From NCBI GenBank assembly GCA_012862575.1, contig BLSF01000007.1:720077-784076 (forward strand): a DNA stretch of 64,000 bases, in the 5' to 3' direction. A program made the translations under genes and the position numbers. The notes under the pieces are model-generated. The model was not told the DNA's origin. It did no database searches and saw nothing but the letters and a program-made list of their open reading frames with translations. Source of the DNA: Parietichytrium sp. I65-24A. Lineage: Eukaryota; Sar; Bigyra; Thraustochytrida; Thraustochytriidae. The first letter of the stretch is position 1. Every line of letters begins with the position of its first letter. This document shows positions 1 through 11,715 of this stretch, in pieces.

Positions 1-2061
1 GGTGAATTTGCGTTCGGCTTTGCGCCTCAAATTATGACGGCGATGAATTAGAGCCTCTGCGGCCTCCACAGGTTTATGAGTGGTAAATACTTTCCAACGC
101 GGCACATGTAACGCCTATCGCGCTCTACGGCTAGCCAGCGTGGGGGTTAGCATGCCCCCTTTCGCTCCCAGCACTAGAAGAGAAACGTTTCAGTCCCAGA
201 GACCCAGAGAGAGCATGAGATCCGCCGGTGTTGAGGCCCTGAGGCCCTGAGGCCCACCCACGAGCAGAATGAGCAGAAGATGAGATGGCTGGCTGATGCT
301 CGCCAGGGCCCTACGACGTGCCTGGGCAGCTGCGTAAAGTGCCTGGTGCTGGTGTGAAGACTCTTCAGTAGCCCGCAGCAGTTCTCGGATCCCCCACTTG
401 TGAGCCCTTTTCGGTTTTCTTTGAGGATTGATTGAGATTTCAAGATGATGATTGATTGATCAAGAACAGAGTTTGCAAAGATCAAAACACCCCAGTGCTG
501 GCTGCCCGAGAAAGAGCTCGCTTCGATAAATAACCTCCCTTTCTTCCAATGAATCGCGTCGCTCTAAAAATCGACCGATGGATTGGCAATGTTGTTGTGC
601 CGTGGTATATGATGCTCTAAATGTGCTGCGATGCCAGGTGGTTGGTGATTTTGCCAGGCCTGTTTTGATTCTCTTGGTGGACTGACTGTGAGTGGGCGGA
701 TACTGTGAAGGACACAGCGTGAGTTGACTAGTCGTTTGATCGCATCGAAAGTATCGCCGTCTGCATGCTGCGTGCAACTCCACATGGCGACAAAAAGTTG
801 GCGAAGCACAGTTGAGCGGCTCACTGGATCGGCGTGGCGTTTGTCTCAACTGACAGTGAACAACTAAAGGGATTAATCGCGTCGGACGCGAGTTGAGAAA
901 GACTGGCAAGACGGTAACGAGAAAGGTATGTGCCAAGCTCACTCCTGTTCCGAGGGTAGTCTCGTCGAAGCTTCGACTTGAGATGGCTCCAATACAAAGA
1001 AAAACGAGTGTTCGGATCTCGGAGAAAGTGTTTTCTGGCAGAGATTCTGAACTTGAAATTCTGAGTCTTGAGAATCATCGATGGCATGATGGGACAAAAT
1101 GATTAATTAAAAGCTTATCACCTGACTTGACTGGCAATGGGATGATAGGAATTCGGGGACGCGCAAAGAGATGGTTTCGTTCAGAATTGGAACGTATGTT
1201 CTTCTTGAGCTCCTTGAGCAAACCGAACAGAAGTGCGTGCCACCAATAAATGTGTGTGTTTGCTACCTTCGCAAGGGAAAGAGAGGGGGGGAAAGGAAAA
1301 CGACAAATTTCGACGACCCATCTCCACTGCAGAGCTGGAGCTCACTATGAGAAACAGTTCCCCCTTTCCATCAATGGCGTGGTAAAATCGCCTTGTCTTC
1401 ACCCGCGTTTGTGAACCACGCTTCAAACACTTTTTGACCTATTTCGCGGAATAAATCTCTTTTGCTAAAAACAAGACACTATTTTTTGGATGGCAGAATT
1501 CCATTTTCTTACCTTCTTACGAGTGGGAATCTTGTAAAAAACTCCTAACATGAAGGCGCTCGCATAGGGTGTGTCTGCTTGACCCCTACTCATTGTTCGT
1601 TTGATGATCAGCAGAACAAATGTCCCATGTACACGAAGTCAAAAGAATTGCATCTTCAACTGACTGCTGTTTCTGCGATAGGAAAACGTGGGGCCCGCGC
1701 CTTTCACCATTGTACACCTCCCTCGCGACAAAGATAAACTCGTTCAAAGAGTGGCGGTTGCTCAACAAACAGCACAGGTGCGTCGTCATCACAACGGCCA
1801 TCATCAGCTCGCTTGTGAATTTAGTGAGCACCAAAGATCCCTCTGAATCCTTCAAGCGCAAAATTTGGAAATAACATGATTCTGGAAAAAAGAGCGAGCA
1901 CAGAGTTCGAGTCTTGACAGCCAGAAGAACAGCTCTACACCTCTTTTACGTGTTTATTGGAGCCGCAATTTGAGCCATTCACAGAAGCCGACTTCAAATG
2001 TTCAAGCTCGAAGCTATGTTCTGGCCACAGTATAAATCTCAAACTCCACAAACTTGCTGGT
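1..2061. other. Intergenic, no gene recognised
   Basis: Open frames here are short, overlap on both strands and show no recognisable motif. A small direct repeat of CCCTGAGG lies near 237-254. The lower end probably contains the 3' untranslated region of the minus-strand transporter that stops at 2062. Confidence 0.6.
1953..1958 (-). terminator. Possible poly(A) signal (AATAAA) of the MFS gene
   Basis: TTTATT on the plus strand reads AATAAA on the minus strand, about 105 bases past the stop of the MFS gene. The match is only a hexamer, so this is a weak call. Confidence 0.3.
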
Positions 2062-3642
2062 TCACACTTCACGGGGCGTGGCTTTGTGCCTATAACGGTG
2101 TTTGGGAAAGTAACTATGCAGAAAACTGACAATGACAGCACAAAGCAACCACGGCACTGCAGTGTTGTAAAGCAAAGCTTGACTAATCGCTTCATAATTG
2201 TTCTCGCTGATACAATTTGGGCTTTTTGATCCACTCGCCGATTTAATGCATGCATGTGATGTCGTTGCTTTAACGTCATACCCAAATGCTCTCTCTGCAA
2301 GCATTCCAACGACGGGTCCTGCAAGAACAGCAAAAATTGACTCGAGGGCTAAGTGGTACCCAGAGATGCTCCCTGCAATATCCGCAGGCGCGAGTTCTGT
2401 CAACATAGGCGATATAGCGCCACTCCCAACCAAGGGGATCACAAACCCGAGGACTAGAAGGCCAAGCGCCTGAAATCTTGGGTTGTCTCGTCGCCCAAAA
2501 ACCATGACCGTCAACGGAATCCGCAGTATATCTCCAGCCTGAGCAACAAAGATGCGACCATGATTTGGGGATCGCTTCGAAGCCAAATCGCCCAGGTAAC
2601 CTGCAAAGATATGCCCGAAAACTGTGCCCAGATGAAGACAGTTGGAAAATAGGCCAGCAGATGCGCTCTCCACCCCTGCGCTTTGGAACCAAAGTACCAG
2701 AAACCCGAATCCACTGTATGGGAACGTGCCGAATATGCCGTGCAGCATGATCAGCTGAAAAGTGCGCGTTCGGAATACTTTGGAAACGGAATGCGACCCC
2801 TCCGAACTCTGGCTCTTTGCTTGGTGTAAAGAACTACCCTCGCCTGCTTCAATTTGTTCGCCAGCTTCGCTTGTGACGCGGGCAGTCTTAATAAGTCGAT
2901 AGCTTGGTCTGAAAAACAGGGTAGGGGAGAGTCCGGAGGCTCCTCCCATGCCACCAAAAAGAACGGGCATGAGAGAACCAGCCAAGAATGCTGTCAGACC
3001 AAAGCATATCGACAACTGCCTCCACTGCTGATCAAATTTTGCGCCAATGTAGGTTCCCAGCATTCGACCAATCGCCTGAGACACTCGGAAAGCTCCAAAG
3101 TAACGGCCACGAGATTCGCTCTCATAGCCTTGTGAGATGACGCTCCCACTCAGCGGGCGAACGAGTGCTGAGAATACACCGGTTCCAAATCTGCATAAAG
3201 CAACTTGCCAGAATGAGCCACTGAGTCCGCACAACGCGCTAAACAGCCCCATGCCCAGCAACGATATTCTCAAAAACAGCCCGGGGTCGTTCAACCTGTC
3301 AATTTTTGGGCCCCATAGCACCACGCTGAACTTGATCGCCACTGCTTGTGAGAACGAGAGCCATCCGAGCGCACCTGGCCCTGATTGAAACTCGCTCTGC
3401 CACGCCCCAAAAAAGCTGCTCACAAACGCCAAGTCAGCAGACTCAGCCACAGATACCGCCAAAAGCGCGAGCCATTCTCGCTGCAGCCGCCGCTGCGCAG
3501 CTTGATCTTTCGCCCCCGTTTTGCCGAACAATAAAGTTCCTTTGCGTGCCTCGCTCCTTCTTCCGGCGTCGAACAAGCTCTGGACCTCTCTTTTATAACT
3601 CAAGCAACAGGAATCCACCTCTTCAACCTCACCAAACCACAC
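2062..3642 (-). CDS. Major facilitator superfamily (MFS) transporter
   Basis: A 526-residue, intronless membrane protein. Hydrophobic helices cover about residues 55-235 and 285-515, separated by a hydrophilic loop at about 240-290 (rich in S, E, Q). This is the two-bundle layout of MFS carriers. The loop after the second helix holds GPKIDRLNDP, resembling the family GxxxDRxGRR signature, and RFGTGVFSALVRPLSG resembles the helix 4-5 motif. The only early Met is residue 1 (the next is near 131), so the start at 3642 is well supported. The substrate cannot be read from sequence. The family moves small solutes across plasma or organelle membranes. The C-terminal half carries a Cys-containing insert (about 468-490) before the last helix, which may be luminal or extracellular. 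Confidence 0.8.
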   Translation of the reverse strand: MWFGEVEEVDSCCLSYKREVQSLFDAGRRSEARKGTLLFGKTGAKDQAAQRRLQREWLALLAVSVAESADLAFVSSFFGAWQSEFQSGPGALGWLSFSQAVAIKFSVVLWGPKIDRLNDPGLFLRISLLGMGLFSALCGLSGSFWQVALCRFGTGVFSALVRPLSGSVISQGYESESRGRYFGAFRVSQAIGRMLGTYIGAKFDQQWRQLSICFGLTAFLAGSLMPVLFGGMGGASGLSPTLFFRPSYRLIKTARVTSEAGEQIEAGEGSSLHQAKSQSSEGSHSVSKVFRTRTFQLIMLHGIFGTFPYSGFGFLVLWFQSAGVESASAGLFSNCLHLGTVFGHIFAGYLGDLASKRSPNHGRIFVAQAGDILRIPLTVMVFGRRDNPRFQALGLLVLGFVIPLVGSGAISPMLTELAPADIAGSISGYHLALESIFAVLAGPVVGMLAERAFGYDVKATTSHACIKSASGSKSPNCISENNYEAISQALLYNTAVPWLLCAVIVSFLHSYFPKHRYRHKATPREV

Positions 3643-4680
3643 AATAACAAAATTTGTTCTGATTCACGTAAATCTTTGCAAACGCCCGGAGTCTGGAGCC
3701 AACCAAAGCGAGTCGAAACTGTCAAAACTGTCGAAACACTCTAAACCTCGCTCTCGCAGTGCAGATACCACACGCACTTTGCCACCAGCGCCCACTTTCC
3801 ACTTTCCACTTTCACTTCTGCTCGACCGCCTTACTGGGCAGCCGACTCCCAGCTCTTTCAGTCCGTCCCACCAGCTCCAGTCCCCGGGGACAGCCGAGTA
3901 AGAGTACATACATTGTCCAACATGCCCTACATTGACATTATTCACATGCCCACTATGCCCACTCGCACAAGCCGCTTGGTACTCGAGTACCGGTATCCTT
4001 CGCACCACGCCGAACGAAGGATCAGCTCCTCGGAATTCCGACTTGGCGCTGTCTTCGCTGTCTCCACGTAGCATCGACTACACGCCATGACTGACTCTAG
4101 CTAGCAGCCGCATGTGGAGGAGAGAGAGGAGAGAGGAGAGAGAGGAGAAGACGGGGGAAAGGGGGTGCGCGCGTACGAGACTGCTCGGGGAGAGCAGAAG
4201 GGAGACGAAATTGCGGACACCACAGCCCGAGCTATGTAAGTAAGTCGGGCGAACTCTGTGGCAAAGTGTCTCCGGTCTTTGCGGACAGCAGCACGTCAAG
4301 TGTCTCTCCGCTTTGCTTGAAAGAAGGTACGTGGCACAAAGTTTGCGTTTGCACAACTCAGAGTTAAGGTTTTGGAGTTGGTGTTTGTGTTTGTGATTGT
4401 GATTGTGATTGTGATTGTGATTGTGATTGTGATTGTGATTGTGATTGTGATTGTGATTGTGATTGTGATTGTGATTGTGATTGTGATTGTGATTGTGATG
4501 TTCGGGTCGGCGCTGGTCCTCGCGGAAATGTGCGAGAGGGAGAGAGATGGTGAACATTGATGGCAGAGACGGTTGTGATAGTTGTGATGCTGACTGGGTC
4601 TGTGAATGGAAACGCGCAACAACTCAGAGCCAGTGCCGTGAAAGTGGTGCTGAGAATCGAAACTGCGTTGACGGGGAAAC
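3643..4680. other. Intergenic between divergent MFS and Gdt1 genes
   Basis: About 1 kb separating two divergently transcribed genes, so both promoters should lie here. It contains a purine-rich GAGAG stretch at 4116-4155, a hexanucleotide array (4393-4499) and one TACCGGTA palindrome at 3988-3995. Open frames on the minus strand at 3664-4074 and 4078-4557 are low-complexity and look non-coding. Confidence 0.6.
4393..4499 (+). repeat. GTGATT hexanucleotide array, about 18 copies
   Basis: Near-perfect tandem GTGATT units lying about 180 bases upstream of the Gdt1 start codon. The period of six keeps several frames open on both strands, giving false His-Asn, Ile-Thr and Val-Ile open frames. It is a microsatellite in the likely promoter or leader. 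Confidence 0.95.
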
Positions 4681-5838
4681 ATGTGGAGCCGTGGGGCGGC
4701 GTGGGGCTTGGCCGTGCTAGTTTTTGCGTGGACTGTTGCGCTGGGTCTTGGCGCTGGTGGCGATCGCATTCGTGCTAGGCTCGATCGCGTCGTAGAGAAG
4801 GCCAAGAAGGACGCGTTGCGGGAAGCCGTGGAGGCAGAATTCGAGCTTGCAGATAGTGACGAGGATGGCAAGCTGACGCTGGAAGAGTTCTCAAAGTACC
4901 TGCTGAAAGAGGATCGCTTTGACCCATTTGCTGGAAAAACTGAAGGCAAGTGGCTTGGTGATGAGCAGAATGTTGGAACTCAGACCCAGGTAAAGACGGC
5001 AGCTGCGGCAAACTCTCCTCCCGTGGGTACTGCAGAGCCGCTAGAGATCGACCCCTTGGCGGTCCAATCCGGGGCGGTGAGCGCGGGCACTACAGAGTCT
5101 CGTGACGCGGCCGACCTTTCGCGGTCGGCCGAGATGACAGGACAGAAATCTGGATTTTGGAGCGCTGTCGTCAATGCGATCCTAATGATCATCGTCACCG
5201 AATTAGGCGACAAGACGTTTTTCATTGCTGCGCTCTTAGCCATGAAGAACCCTCGCATCGTAGTGTACACCGGGGCGATGGGAGCGCTCGCTGCAATGAC
5301 AGTTCTCAGCGCAGTGATTGGTTCCGCCTTGCCAGCGCTGATCCCTCGCAAATATACACACTACGGCGCGGCTCTTCTCTTCGTGTTCTTCGGGGTGAAA
5401 ATGCTCAAGGACGCCTACGAACTCTATTTGGAGCCACCAACGTCCAACGAGGAGCTCGAGGAAGCAGAAGAGGAGATCAAAAACAAATTTAAAGGAAGAG
5501 ATGACGATGATTCTCTGGAGTCGGGCCGTGCATCTCCGACCGCCCAGCATGCAAAACAGACTAGAGATCTCAAAATTGCAATGTCAGCCTTTACTATGAC
5601 ATTCCTAGCGGAGTGGGGCGATCGCTCTCAAATCGCAACCTTCGCGATGGCTACAGCTCGTGACCCTTTCGGTGTGACATTTGGAGGTATAATTGGCCAC
5701 GCTATGTGCACAGGTCTGGCTGTCGTAGGTGGCCGTCTACTGGCCGCCAACATCTCCGAGCTGCACATCCAGGGTTCTGGCGGTATTTTGTTCTGTATCT
5801 TTGCCCTGCACTCGTTCATTGTGGGTCCTGAACCTTGA
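4681..5838 (+). CDS. TMEM165/Gdt1 (UPF0016) cation transporter with N-terminal EF-hand
   Basis: A 385-residue protein of the Gdt1/TMEM165 family, which moves Mn2+/Ca2+ (in exchange for H+) across Golgi or plastid-type membranes. Residues 1-25 form a signal peptide. An EF-hand loop with acidic ligands D58, D60, D62 and E69 follows, then a polar linker (75-160) that is not conserved in the family. The two family signatures are present: ELGDKT (174-179) and EWGDRS (311-316), each in the first helix of a three-helix repeat. A charged loop at 255-300 separates the repeats. The protein ends shortly after the last helix (about 366-382). The EF-hand in front of the transporter is not part of the standard family layout and suggests Ca2+ sensing, which is inference. 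The start is the ATG directly preceding the signal peptide. Confidence 0.9.
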   Translation: MWSRGAAWGLAVLVFAWTVALGLGAGGDRIRARLDRVVEKAKKDALREAVEAEFELADSDEDGKLTLEEFSKYLLKEDRFDPFAGKTEGKWLGDEQNVGTQTQVKTAAAANSPPVGTAEPLEIDPLAVQSGAVSAGTTESRDAADLSRSAEMTGQKSGFWSAVVNAILMIIVTELGDKTFFIAALLAMKNPRIVVYTGAMGALAAMTVLSAVIGSALPALIPRKYTHYGAALLFVFFGVKMLKDAYELYLEPPTSNEELEEAEEEIKNKFKGRDDDDSLESGRASPTAQHAKQTRDLKIAMSAFTMTFLAEWGDRSQIATFAMATARDPFGVTFGGIIGHAMCTGLAVVGGRLLAANISELHIQGSGGILFCIFALHSFIVGPEP

Positions 5839-6599
5839 GACCAGCCGTACAAGTATAACCCTGCTCATCGTGGGCTCGACTTGTCCAGCTACAATATAAA
5901 CTACTGTAAACCAATCGATCCAAAGTCCGCGGTCCACCATTTTGCATCATTGAACTCTCCATCCTGAACTGACACAGAGAATTTGCGAATCCATCTGTGT
6001 TCTGCCTCTCTTTCAACAACGATTTTTTTTTTTCGCGTGTTGCAATGAAGCATATTCTGTTCGTGGCCTACACGACACTCGCCAGTAGTATTACATAAGC
6101 TACACGTTTCGCAGAGTTGCCAGAATCACGCCAACGTTTTTCGTGACAACACGTAGAGCTTGGACTAGCGCCACACGAGGAAATCCAACTCGTGAGATGA
6201 GGAAATCGAAGGACTCTTACTACCTTTGTCTGAAAAACTCTACCTAGCAAAGGCGGACAGAGAACGGGATCGTTGCACATCGTTGCACATGGACTTTACA
6301 CTTCGCCTTGGAGCACAGACAGCATAGACTCGTACGAGTTATATCCCCGAGTTGGTCAAGTCCTAGGCGCCTCTCTCGCATCATCTCATATCATCTCCTC
6401 ATCCTCCTCATCCGCTCACACACTTGGCAAAGAGAGCGAAGGTGCAGCAGCGTTTTCTGTCGCAAGTCCACGGTCCACGTTGACACTGACACTGACACTG
6501 ACAGAGAAGACTCGACACGCTCGGAGTCGTGGCTCTCTTAGCGCTTAGAATCGACGGGCGAAGCGACGAAAGCGTCTGTTGGTGCTTTTCTTGGCAAGC
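5839..6599. other. Intergenic between Gdt1 and carotenoid oxygenase genes
   Basis: Two plus-strand genes flank this 760-base spacer. It holds a GACACT repeat at about 6481-6504 and a TCATCTCA-rich stretch at 6382-6412. No coding frame is convincing. Frames that enter the oxygenase reading frame begin at a TTG (6579), not an ATG. Confidence 0.6.
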
Positions 6600-8248
6600 A
6601 TGTTCCGGAAACCAACGAGAGAGGAGGTGGAGGAGGTCTTTCCTTTGGCGAGCAGGGGGTGGGAGTCGCAGCGAAAAGAGACCGAGTTCTGGGTGCAGGA
6701 GAGCGCGATTCAAGGCAAGCTTCCGTCGGAGCTGCAAGGGACGTATATCAGGAATGGCCCGGGGCTGAATGACGTTTTCGGTGTGCCGCTCAAGCACCCA
6801 ATCGATGGTGACGGGATGGTTGTGGCACTGACCTTTTTTGAAGGAAAGGTGCACTTTAAAAATCGCTTTGTTCAGACATTCAGCCACAAGGAAGAAACGG
6901 AGGCTGGAAAAATGCTATACAATGGCAACATGGGATCTCGGGTGCCGCGCCCAGACCGCCCAAAGAGCTTGCGCATGCGGGACCCTGCCCATACCAATGC
7001 CTTCTATTGGGGAGGAAAGATTCTTGCTTGCCACGAATACGCGCTTCCGTCAGCTCTCGACCCTGCCACCCTCCGCACGATTGGGGACGACGACTTGAAT
7101 GGTTCGCTCAAGAAAATCGGTGCTTTTTCTGCACACTACCGCCTGGACCCCGCAAAAGATCTCCTCGTTGGTATTGGCTTCCGAGCTGGAGTTATGGGCC
7201 GTAAGCCCAAACTCGCGATCATGGAGTTTAACAGGCAATGGGAGCCCGTGCAAGACCTCCTGTTGAATGTGCCCGACTTGAATTACGCTCACGACTTTCT
7301 CATGACTCCGAGCTGGTACATTTTCCACATAACTCCCTTTGTCGATGTTAGCGAGAGCGCGACGATGGAAATTTTGTCAGGGAAGAAGGCGCCTGGAGAA
7401 ATGATGCAGTATTCTCCGCACCTTCCGTCAAAGATGGTGCTCATTCAACGCTACTGCAAGGACGGACAGGAGCGCAAGATACTAAGGTTCGACACCGAGC
7501 CTTGCCACATCTACCACTTTCAGAATGCTATCGAGAGGGATGACAACACGATTACGTTTGGAGCAACGGTAAGTTTGCGGGTTCGTTCGCGAATCTCTTC
7601 GCATTGCAAGTTTCGCCTCAAATGTACGAATGACTCACTTTTCAATGTTTCTACTCACGTCAGTGCTTGCCCCCAGGTTTCACCATGGAATGGCAATACA
7701 AGGTGTTTCTCTCAAATTCTGCAGATGCTCCCGGTCAGTATCACGACTACTGCATCAGAATTGACCAAAACACTTGCACGCGAACCCTCTCCCCAAAAGT
7801 TGCTGGAAGGTCGAATGAGTTTCCCATTGCAAACCCATACCGAAGCTGTGTGAAACTGAACGAGAATTCTAAGCGGAAGGTGCTGCCTCCGAGATATGTC
7901 TATCTCATGGCCGGCGCACCCGGTGTCACGATGCCGTTCACCGAGATTGTAAAGTACGATCAGGACGGGGAGCGGGACGATGTCTGGAAGGCAGACGGAA
8001 TCGTTGGCGAGCCTGTATTTGCTCCTCGCCTCGGGCAAGCGAGTGCCTACTACGGCGAGGACGACGATGGTTGGATTATAACCCAGCTTTACAAACCTTC
8101 AGAGCACAAGGTGGAATATGTGATTCTTGATGCCCAAGACCTGTCAAGCGGCCCAGTGTGCCGTATCACCCCTGGATTTCATATTCCGTTTTCATTTCAT
8201 GGCACTTTTACTACAACAGTTTTCAACTTTCCTCCAACAAAACTTTAG
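6600..8248 (+). CDS. Carotenoid cleavage oxygenase (RPE65/CCD family), 2 exons
   Basis: Exons 6600-7568 and 7664-8248 give 517 residues. The family uses a non-heme Fe(II) held by four His to cleave the polyene of carotenoids or apocarotenoids with O2. All four fit: H169 (FSAHYRLDP), H231 (YAHDFL), H306 (HFQNA) and H502 (FHGTF near the C-terminus). The N-terminal RNGPG motif (51-55) is typical. The intron (GTAAGT...TCAG, phase 0) was placed because the frame upstream of 7568 and the frame after 7664 each carry half of the enzyme, and the join reads ITFGAT-CLPPGF. Length suits a single-domain CCD. No clear transit peptide is seen, so a cytosolic or membrane-associated enzyme is likely. Substrate and cleavage position cannot be told from sequence. 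The frame opens earlier only through a TTG, so the ATG at 6600 is chosen. Confidence 0.9.
7569..7663 (+). other. Intron of the carotenoid oxygenase gene (95 bp, phase 0)
   Basis: It begins GTAAGT and ends ACGTCAG. An alternative acceptor AG at 7675-7676 would change the frame and lose the catalytic C-terminal half, so the 7663 boundary is preferred. Confidence 0.85.
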
Positions 8249-9679
8249 AGGTCCCTTATATCTAAGAACCAAGTCCAGATTTTTATATTTCAATCAACCA
8301 ATCAACTATCGTTCGCCAATCATTCGCCCAAACTATTTTTTTTTTTTGTCTTTTTTGGAGAGAGTACGAAGCGTCCCCGCATCATCTTCTTCTATTCTGA
8401 CAACGGCGATTGATGCAACTCCAAGTTTGAGCTAGTAAGGGCGCCTGCCTTCATTCACTTCCACCCGTTCTAGAGTCTTGATGGTGAAGCTAAAAGCGAG
8501 TCTGAGCAAGCTGATGAATTGACCAGAATAGGTCTCTCTTGCTTCGCTTGTAGCTAGCATCATCGATGCGCAAAGCGAGGTGAACCTGGACGAGCACGGC
8601 AAAATTCCATGGTGTATGGAAGGTCTTGACTTTCCAATGAATGAATCCACGTGAGGTAAAACTATTCCGCGTACACAGTACCGGTACGGTACTTCGAAGG
8701 TTTTCGGCAGGGTGTTTCGCACATTTCGTCGTGTCGCCTTGCTGTAAAGATCGGGCAGGGGTAGTTCTGTCTGGAAGTGGTTTCTCACGATGAAGAAGCT
8801 GCCCGTTGATCAATCATGACCGGCCACCACAATTTAAAAGGGCCGCCGTTGTTCCGACATTCCAAGATGATTGATCAGCCGGCTCGGAGCTGTCTACTAA
8901 AATGAATTGCAGACTCGCCACGCAGAAACACGTTTTTCAGTGTTGTTTCCGAGAAATGTATTGGAATTCTTCGCGGCATTCGAGCCTTGAAAGACACGGC
9001 TCTAATTAGCTACAAAGTGATTATCCTCCGGGGCGTCCCTGGGCCTTCCTTTGGAAAAGGCTCTCTCGATGGAGAAGATTCGAGATAGACTGGAAGTACT
9101 ATCTCGAAAGAGAAAGAGAGGGATCAGAAATAACCTGTAATTATCAAGAGAAGAAGCAGAAAGACTGTGCATGATGGGCACTTAAAATGTGAATTCTGAA
9201 AAATTAGCTGTCATTCTATTTCTGATTTCTGTCCTAATTTCAACGAGGGGGTTCAAACTCAAATCCACTACGCAACGACATCTCACTGACACATGCAATT
9301 TCAATTTCAAAATAGCTACTGGAGCTGCGAGAAGGTCAAATGAGCTCCTCACAGCAAAGTTGTACCATGTACCCAACAAACTTATCCAGACGGCCGCGAT
9401 TTTGGTAAGCGAGTCCAAGAAGTCCAAGACCGAAAAAGAACGATGACCCGATCTCGTGCCAAGTACGTGAGGACAATATTTTGATCACCTAGGAGAGCTG
9501 TTGTATAGATGGGCTCAATAAGCTCAATCAGTCTGCAATTCATTTTAGTTCCTCCCTTCGTCGGTCCAGTGACATCCAGTGCCCCTGACGCCAATGCAAG
9601 TAGCCGTCCTTTTTTCTTCGGAATTCACAAATGATGTCGGTACCGGTACTAGTACTAGTAATTGCGTACCCAAATCAAA

Positions 9680-9706
9680 GTTGAGAGTTGAGAGTTGAGA
9701 GTTGAG
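9680..9706 (+). repeat. GTTGAGA tandem repeat (about 4 copies)
   Basis: Seven-base units in head-to-tail order inside the gene-poor spacer. No function is evident. Confidence 0.85.
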
Positions 9707-11680
9707 CAAGATTTGGAAAATCTTCTTTTATGAATTTGACGAAATAATCACAAGAGAGATCGTTTTTTGCACCTCTTCTAAACAGGTAGTGGTGCATTTA
9801 AAATGCTACTCAGGGTGAATTTTGGACATCACACCTATCACACCTTACCAGAAAGGGTAGTCTATCGCGGGACCCAACTTTTTTTTGGAGAACTTTTGCA
9901 ACTTTTGCATTTTTTTGCATCTTTTTTAGCCTAGCTCATGCAACCGATCCATACGAATGGTACCGCAACAAACTATGATAGAAGATGATAGAAGAGCCAT
10001 ACTTCAACTTCCTCCCGGTGTTGATGACTGCGCACAAATGCGTCTGGCGCAAAACGAGTTCGAAAAAGATTTTCTAATGTGATTCTACTTTTAAAAAATA
10101 TCACTACGAGTCACGTGCTACGAGTTACTATAACTTTTACTCTAATTGTGCGTGTTGGGGAATACAGAGTGAATACCGGTACAGTAGGGCCTCTGTCGCG
10201 ACAATCCGCCAACTACTCCTCTTTAACAACCTCTAAACGACTGACAATGACTGACAACGACGACAACGGCCAGAGAAGCTATGCCAGTCAATAATAAATC
10301 CATTTAGTCCCAGTATTCATTTCTTCATTTGTTTGGGTAGCAAATGAACAAGGGGGGGTGAATAAGTTGTACGAATGAATCAATTCTCCAGTGTCCAGTA
10401 TTGAATCTCACAACCAAAAACTCTCAATGACAACACTCAGAATCAATCACGACCATTGGCACTTGAGGACCGCGAAAGCTCCGGTGGGTTTTTCAGCTAG
10501 CTCTTCATGTGGGACGAGCTTTTCAAAGCAGCAAGGCTCAGCAGAACGTTACGAGATGAATGTAGATGAGTAGAGGAGCGTGTCGACTAGGCGGAGCCGT
10601 TTCCAACCTTGCAGTGCTATACATCAAGTTAACAAAAAAAGCAACCCAACGTATGGCCTGGGGACAGCTGGGACACAGGTCGACCGAGCTGAGTCAAGAC
10701 CTGAACTGACGGATGAATTGGGTGAGCTTGGTGACGAGTCAGAAGCTACAAGCACACGCTTTCAGATCCCTGTCGGGTTTATCCGAGAGGCCACATCTCG
10801 CCCTACATTGTAAACCATAATCATAGCATCTCTCACATCTGCCTCTCCGGTGTGAAAGAATAATAATCAAATATTATAAAAATGCCTGGGACGCCCGCCA
10901 AACAAACAAAAACACGAAGAAAAAAAAGTGTCAACTGCGAAATTCGCTCGGGCCGACATTAGGAAGCCGATGTTTAATTTTAACTGTTCTGAAACAATAA
11001 ATTATTATTATTAAAAAAGATTGCAGGTGGGACTATCAACTGCTCTGAAAAGAAAAATCACATTGCAATGAGTGAAAAAAGAAGGGTATTTACAGAATCA
11101 ATGAATATTCAACTCATTGTCAGGGAACTTATGCAGTCTGGAGAGGAACTCACTGCTAGTCGCTCTTCAAAGCTCACTGACAGAAAGTTCGCTCAACTTG
11201 CAGATGGATTGTTGATTTTCTTAGATTTTTAGTTGAAGGAAAAGGACTTCAAGAGAATGCAGTCCAGTGAAGGAGCCTTTTGTAGTGAGACATCGCTACT
11301 TTACCGTTGCCAACTTGCAGGCTTGTCGGGTGAGGGAGGAAGCTCCAAACTCCGCCCCCAAGTAGCAGCCGGCGTTCCCTTGCGAACTCATTTGGGAAAG
11401 TTGCAACTCAAAAGCTACTCTAAGTCAGTTTACTAGAATTCAGAATTTACTGTTAGAACAAGAAAATCTTGAACAGTGTCCCTTTTCGCTTCGAATTTGT
11501 GTGCTGAGAATCTACAGAGCTAACTCAGTTGCAATCACGCACAGCAGATTTCCAGAACAGTTTGATCTCGTGAGTTCGAGCTGTCAACCTTAGAGGGAGT
11601 CTGCTGGCCAGCCATCCCGGTGGTAAAGGACATCTCCAATGAACGAAAGGTGCCAACAAATTGGCACGCACACCAGCAGC

Positions 11681-11683
<3 letters not shown>

Positions 11684-11714
<31 letters not shown>
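11684..11714 (+). repeat. (AG)n microsatellite
   Basis: About 15 uninterrupted AG dinucleotides. They create artefactual Arg-Glu and Leu-Ser open frames on the two strands. Confidence 0.95.

Positions 11715-11715
<1 letters not shown>

Noticed and set aside
460-942. Minus-strand 160-codon frame
   Set aside because: It overlaps other frames of similar length on both strands, shows no domain and has an irregular composition.
3664-4074. Minus-strand 136-codon frame with DSFDSFDS
   Set aside because: Low complexity and no recognisable motif, in the region expected to hold the promoters of two divergent genes.
4078-4949. Minus-strand open frames rich in HNHN or ITIT and the plus-strand VIVI frame
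   Set aside because: They are produced by the GTGATT microsatellite and have no other recognisable content.
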